Assembly (NCBI GenBank): GCA_023091735.1
Contig: JALKBU010000613.1
Span: 1-30,824, forward strand
Length of the DNA stretch: 30,824 bases
From: Trichomonas tenax
Taxonomy: Eukaryota; Parabasalia; Trichomonadida; Trichomonadidae
Direction of reading: 5' to 3'
Positions 26,264 to 30,824 of this stretch are shown piece by piece. How positions within the stretch are numbered: position 1 is the stretch's first letter; every line of letters starts with the position of its first letter. Position numbers and translations under genes: made by a program. The notes under the pieces were generated by a model, which was not told the DNA's origin, did no database searches, and saw only the letters and a program-made list of their open reading frames with translations.

Positions 26264-26576
26264 TTAAGGGTGAACGTACACCCATACGTAAACCTCAGAA
26301 ATGGCTATATTCGCAGAAGGAAAATCGTGCTTTTAGACTCAACGAAAGAGAGAATTTAAAATTTGATCTTTCCAAAAGCTTCCCTATGTTAGATTGAATA
26401 TATATTAGTTGCTTTTTTACCAAAAGAATTAAGTTTTCCCAATTTTAATGTTATGAATTCTTTTCTCTATAATTTTTGAATTTTCATGTTCTTCATCATG
26501 GTGGCATTGTGAATCACTATTAAAACAAAGCAATATATTTTTCGAAGTTTACGCATGGGCATACGTTCACCCTTAA
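26264..26576. mobile_element. MITE-like element, 313 bp, 30-bp inverted ends
   Basis: The left end (26264-26293) and right end (26547-26576) are inverted copies matching at 27 of 30 positions. Both termini read TTAAGGGTGAACGTA. TTAA at each outer edge could be the target-site duplication (as for piggyBac-type elements) or part of the repeat. The interior is AT-rich with no gene. The element sits exactly between the 3' ends of the LRR gene and the Pmp-like pseudogene, 38 and 23 bp from them. I see no second copy in the window. Confidence 0.75.
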
Positions 26577-26599
26577 CATGAATATTCTTTATTTATTTA

Positions 26600-28867
26600 T
26601 TAATCAACAATACTTCCTAAATGATTAAGTCCAAAGAAGCTGTTCCTTATTTCTTCCTCGAAATCATCTCTGAATGGATCGTCCGAAAGCTGACGATCTT
26701 TATCGAAGAATGGATTACTGATTGTGATGATTGGATCAACAGTATCATCTGCATCACCGATGATGTATGTTTCTTCATTTCAATGAGAGATGACTCAGAC
26801 TCTTCTTCATCTCTTTCTTGTTTCTTGACAACGAAAATGATTGCAACAACTGCTCCCTCTAAGATAATGGCGCCAACAATGCCTAAAACTATGAAAAGAA
26901 TGTTTTGCTTCTTCTTTGTTGTGGAAGCAGATTCTAATTTAGCTTCAGAAGGATCGAAAATGATGATTGTCATCTTTATTGTGTACCACGCTCCAGAATA
27001 GTTTCCATCTGTTGGAGTAACTCTAAACGTGCATCCATCCCAGTACTCAGAGCCGCTCTTGACAAACGAATATGTCGAAATGTGCGAAATAATCATGCTC
27101 TCTGATGAGTTGTAATCAAATCCGAACAATGGAGAGATTGGTTGATATCATGGTGGATACGGAGATTTAGAAATGCGTGGTGATGATATTGGTGTTGACC
27201 TAGGTGTATCGTATGGTGTCTCAACTGGTGTTGGAGCGACAGTTTGAACAGCAGTTGTCTCTATTAGTGTCATTGCTGGAGATGGTGACGGTGTTGTAGC
27301 TGGTGTAATGCTTGGAGTAGTTGATGGTGTAACTGGTGGCCTCGCCTTCATTGTTGATGGAGGCATTTCAGGGATGTGCGTGAATCTGTTGAAACCAATG
27401 AAATTAATCTGCTGTAAACGAATGATGCCTTGTTTTCATCAAAAGTGATGACAATGTCTGGATACTTCATAGAGAAGTGAGATCTTGTTGTGGCAAACGG
27501 AATTTTGGATATTAGCGTTCTCTGATATGTGAACAAAGAAGACGTTGGAACATATTTTGTCCTTCCATCGCCTTTGTTATATTCTGGAGCGAAACTGACT
27601 GTTGTGTCATTTGTGATGATTGGTTTCGATATATTAGCATTGGGATTGTTCTCGCTTTGCACAGCTTCAGTTGAAGACGTGATTGAAGTGCACTGAGTCA
27701 TCACTGGCTCTTTGTTTTATATATCATCTGATCCACCCAAATATTCATAAACCTGCCATCCGGAAGAGTCCTTTGGCCAATTTCTGAGCACCCTGGAGAC
27801 AGACTGTGAGATAACGCCCGAACACCAGTCTTTGTTGTTGAATCCGTAAATATAATCACTAAATGAAATGATTTTTGCATAGCCTTCGAGCAATATATCA
27901 TTGCATGAGTATTTTCCAAATGTCAGTCCTGTCTGAATGGAGCTATCTTGATAATAGCAGCATTATTGCGAATTTATAATTCTATGTTTGTATGTGTTCT
28001 CGCCTGTTGGTATACGGCCTTTCTTGGAATCAGAGATGAAAACTAAGGCACCACCACCTCTGCCTTTGAAGTATGTCGGAATTTTTGCATTTCCGAAGTT
28101 TAACGAGATTGTTTCAGGATTGTTGCGTGTCAGTGAACTCTGTGTCCTCGCTCTTGTTATTGCCTGATATATTTTCTCGTTTGTCGCATCTACAGTGTTA
28201 TATGCGAAATAACAGTAAACAAGTTTGAGATCGTCCACATTCGCAGCTGATATAGTGCCAGCACAGAAGCAGCACCGGTTCTGGAAGAATTTAGTCTTCT
28301 CGAAGTAAATTTCGAGACAAATTGAAATTGAAATCGCGCCACCGAGTTCTGCAGCTTTATTGTATCTAAAAAGGTTGTTATGCCCGAGCATTGTAACTTG
28401 TGCAGGAACATATCCTTCTTAGACGTTCTCATTCTTGACTTAAGTGCTTTGGAAATAAATAGCACCTCCAAACTTATAAGCTTCGTTCCTTTCGAACTTG
28501 CTGTGGTAAATTAGGACAGCAGAAGTGATCGCTGATAGCGCTCCTCCAACAGCCGCTTGATTATGATCGAAAATTACGGTTTCTGGTCGATTGTAGTCTG
28601 ATATAATCAGGACACATTCGGTAATATAGAAAACACCTCCGTTTCCGGAGCCTTTGCCTGAGCAAAACGCAAAATTATCAGAAAAAACAGAATTTCCCAT
28701 TGATTTGGCACTTAAAGAACGAGTACACTCGACTGTGATGTATACGTGACCGAATCAATCGTTGTTTCAGCATTCGAATAAATATCATCTTCTGGTCGTG
28801 CGTCGTCCATTCCTTCATCGAAGGACGGGGCGTTTTCGAGCTCTAGAATGTCAAAAAAGCAATCCTT
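26600..28867 (-). pseudogene. Decayed Pmp-like surface protein gene
   Basis: Minus-strand reading gives a type I membrane protein of the chlamydial-Pmp-like family expanded in trichomonads. From the 5' end it shows an acidic lead (about 28745-28867) and beta-helix repeats with GGAI/GGAL and FxxN motifs (FSDN, FDHN, FERN, FRYN, FFQN; GGALSA, GGAIYF, GGAISI). A Cys-containing region follows, then a Pro/Thr/Ser-rich stalk (about 27150-27366). Last come one membrane span (ILFIVLGIVGAIILEGAVV, about 26850-26910) and an acidic cytoplasmic tail ending at TAA 26600-26602. It is broken by TAA at 28440, 28419, 27963 and 27717, by TGA at 27148, and by frameshifts near 28745, 27400 and 26780. No signal peptide is found, so the 5' end is probably lost. 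The rest of the gene plan is still in order. Confidence 0.85.
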
Positions 28868-29447
28868 TTAACAAATACTAGAAAAGGTCAATACTAAAAC
28901 AAACATTTTTTATTGTATCGTTTCAATTCTATCCACATAAAAATTTTGTTAAATTTATGATCTATAAATTATTTTCTCTATATTGTATGAATAAAAATTG
29001 AATCCATTCAAAATTTTAAATGCCACAATTGATCAAATCTACTCATTATATAAGTTCGAATTTTAATAAAAATTGGATTGAGAATAACCTTTAACAAACA
29101 AATTTAATCCACTTTCGGATTATGGTATTTCCATCATAATGAATGTAAATAAATACTCTGAAAAGTGACAAGATGGTTTATATCCAAATTCAATTTTTAT
29201 CGATATTTTGACTCTATAGATCATAGGTCAACTAAATCTATATTTTTATTGAATAATCACCTTAAAATTTAAAATTACAAGATATCGAGGGCTATCTTTA
29301 GGGACTGGGACAAAATAGAACAACGTACTTTTCTGACATGTAACTTATTTTTGACGTGTAAAGTCAGGATGTCAAAATAAAGGAAAGTGACGTGATTGCG
29401 AGGGAAAAATGGAAAAGTGTCAATAGGTTGAAATGGATTGAACTCAA
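28868..29447. other. AT-rich gene-free stretch
   Basis: Nothing coding that I can support. It has the octamer AAAAGTGA (29161-29168) and several related GTGAC/GACGTG words around 29341-29420. A 65-codon minus-strand frame (29275-29472) has no family resemblance. Confidence 0.4.
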
Positions 29448-29639
29448 TGTTGGATGCCAAAGAAGACTTCATTGTGAGTAGTTGTGACCTTATAGTGAAG
29501 GATGACCTGGTGATCTAGCAGAGATGCATCCAGATGCCTATTCAACAGAAGCATGATTCGATGAATGACGAGGTCGGCCTGATACTTCCAAAGCCCTCGA
29601 GTGGCCAAGCCAGGCCCTAACAAGAAACCACTTATTGAT
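29448..29639 (-). other. GC-richer patch with an open minus-strand frame
   Basis: About 150 bp (29480-29630) stand out from the surrounding AT-rich DNA. On the minus strand a frame stays open for about 70 codons, ending at TGA near 29448. Its translation is complex (GFLLGPGLATRGLWKYQADL and onward) but I do not recognise it. The only ATG would leave about 35 residues, so this may be a gene fragment, a structured RNA or a small transposon relic. Confidence 0.35.
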
Positions 29640-30021
29640 TCAATTTTTAATACACATTAAATTTTCACTTTTGATATTAATATATTATTATTTTCTATTT
29701 TTTTTTTCCACAGATACCTTTTTCATTACAAGATTATTTTCATATTATTACTTATTCTCATAATTATTAATATACCATTAAATTCATAATTAATTGTTCT
29801 TGAATCATGAATTAGATAATGTTTTCATATTACGTTCATTTTATATACTGATTTATATTATTTAGATTCTCAATTTGATCCTTATATTCTTTGTAAAATT
29901 CGTTTTTTACTAAATTTTAATTTTTTTTTCTTCAAATTATTTGTTTATAATTCATATTTACTACGCAAGAAGGAATAATTTCGACCGAGTTTCTTGGTTT
30001 GGAGTGCAACAACAACTTGCA
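29640..30021. other. AT-rich gene-free stretch
   Basis: Very AT-rich with long T runs (for example about 29697-29707). TCACTTTT at 29665-29672. No gene. Confidence 0.4.
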
Positions 30022-30231
30022 ATGAACTACGTTTATGGTATTCATACTCAGCGTGGAGTTTCAATCTATAAATGTCAATATTATTTAGACTACAAAGATA
30101 TTTATAACACTTTTTATAAAGGTGACAATTTGCCCGCGCAAAAAAGTGATAGTTTATTCATGAAAAGTGACTTTAAGGTTCTCCGTCACTTTTTGATGTT
30201 CACTTTTGTCCTAGACTCGCTATCTTTATGA
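30022..30231 (+). other. Possible gene fragment, 69 codons
   Basis: The frame from ATG 30022 (open upstream to 29941 without an ATG) gives a non-repetitive translation with Tyr-rich stretches, such as NYVYGIHTQRGVSIYKCQYY. I do not recognise it. Local composition is less AT-rich at 29970-30130, which is the main reason to list it. The last third overlaps an octamer cluster and is probably not coding. Confidence 0.2.
30142..30207. promoter_or_regulatory. Cluster of four initiator-like octamers
   Basis: AAAAGTGA occurs at 30142-30149 and 30163-30170, and its complement TCACTTTT at 30186-30193 and 30200-30207. So two copies face left and two face right within 66 bp. The same octamer is the likely initiator of the kinesin gene. 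No gene start is evident within 100 bp on either side. Confidence 0.4.
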
Positions 30232-30824
30232 CCACATTATTGTATATTAATTTTTGAATATTTTTATAATGGAGATAATTTTATTGATTCTATTTACATA
30301 TTGGAAATCGAATCAGAATTCTCTTCATGGGGAAAATCACTGCTTCTATGATGATCAAGTCTTGATTTAGAATTTCTCTGAAAAATCAAAATAGTTCATT
30401 TGGATAATGCATTATCCAAGTTGAATTTTTCATTTTATGACTCATCATTAAGTATAGCAATGTTAAACATGTTACTAAATTGTAATTTAACTATGTTATA
30501 CAATTAGAATATATTCAATATGTATTTGTTAATTTATATCTTCGAATATTTTGGATGCAAAAAACTTATGTTAATTTGCATGTACATGAATGTCACTGCA
30601 TTCTACTTCATAGCTATATATGAATGTTGACATTTAAATGGCTATATAATGAAGAAAAGAGAGATTAATTAAATCAGGGCAATTAAATTTTTATACACAA
30701 AGTCGGCGAAACTCGTTTTTTAACTCACTGGATTAACTTCTTGCGAAGTTATTGAACTTCAATGTACAAAATACTGTTGTGCATGATATATTAAAGAATT
30801 AGCTAACAAAGGCTATATTTCATT
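30232..30824. other. Gene-free right end of window
   Basis: About 590 bp, AT-rich. One small hairpin, AACTTC-TTGC-GAAGTT, at about 30738-30753. No coding frame or repeat that I can support. Confidence 0.4.

Noticed and set aside
26621..27001. 126-codon plus-strand frame
   Set aside because: It is antisense to the membrane span and tail of the Pmp-like pseudogene.
29275..29472. 65-codon minus-strand frame with ATG
   Set aside because: No family resemblance, AT-rich composition, and it overlaps the GC patch frame.
1..30824. CRISPR array, bacterial operon, rRNA genes
   Set aside because: No spaced direct repeats, no Shine-Dalgarno-led gene strings and no rRNA signatures; gene content is eukaryotic.

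Overview
The window is AT-rich eukaryotic DNA from a parabasalid protist, most likely a trichomonad (Trichomonas or Tritrichomonas; I cannot separate them from this sequence). The strongest marker is the gene at 18782-19687. Its N-terminal half carries the hallmarks of the initiator-binding domain of trichomonad IBP39, a family known only from these organisms. Supporting signs are intronless genes, very short 5' leaders preceded by TCA-type initiator motifs, a giant BEACH protein, a Rab, many decayed copies of expanded families (protein kinase, Pmp-like surface protein), and a Maverick/Polinton-flavoured small gene at the left edge.

Layout, left to right. (1) 1-802: a small lysine-rich ORF, a tandem 136-bp repeat with GC-rich double hairpins, and a 20-bp perfect hairpin; this looks like the end of a multicopy mobile element. 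(2) 803-2723: gene-free, but it holds an inverted repeat (arms 1132-1165 and 2443-2479) enclosing about 1.3 kb, and a tRNA-like A-box/B-box/T8 arrangement. (3) 2724-10391: a 2555-residue BEACH protein (ConA-like, PH-like, BEACH, WD40). (4) 10840-13015: two minus-strand orphan genes, one with 22-residue amphipathic repeats and one with a SAP-like motif and coiled coils. (5) 13307-14129: a decayed protein kinase gene visible only by joining frames, next to a possible 1.14-kb terminal-inverted-repeat element (14281-15421). (6) 15973-16710: a TtcA/Ctu1-type PP-loop homologue that has lost the PP-loop. (7) 17908-18508: a Rab-like GTPase interrupted by a single +1 frameshift at a TCT-TAA site inside an 18-bp palindrome. 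(8) 18782-22408: an IBP39-like factor and a kinesin-9-like protein, both minus strand. (9) 22866-26226: an unrecognised 321-residue protein and a leucine-rich-repeat/coiled-coil protein, both plus strand. (10) 26264-26576: a short MITE-like element with 30-bp inverted ends. (11) 26600-28867: a Pmp-like surface protein pseudogene with five stops and three frameshifts. (12) 28868-30824: mostly AT-rich, with one GC-richer patch and a cluster of initiator-like octamers.

The genes do not form an operon or an obvious pathway; this is an ordinary trichomonad mix of independent single genes, decayed family members and short repeats. Two intact genes (PP-loop, kinesin) keep their fold signatures but have lost the catalytic motifs of their families, and the kinase pseudogene has too. 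Starts were chosen at ATG codons; several longer open frames begin only at TTG or GTG and were trimmed.
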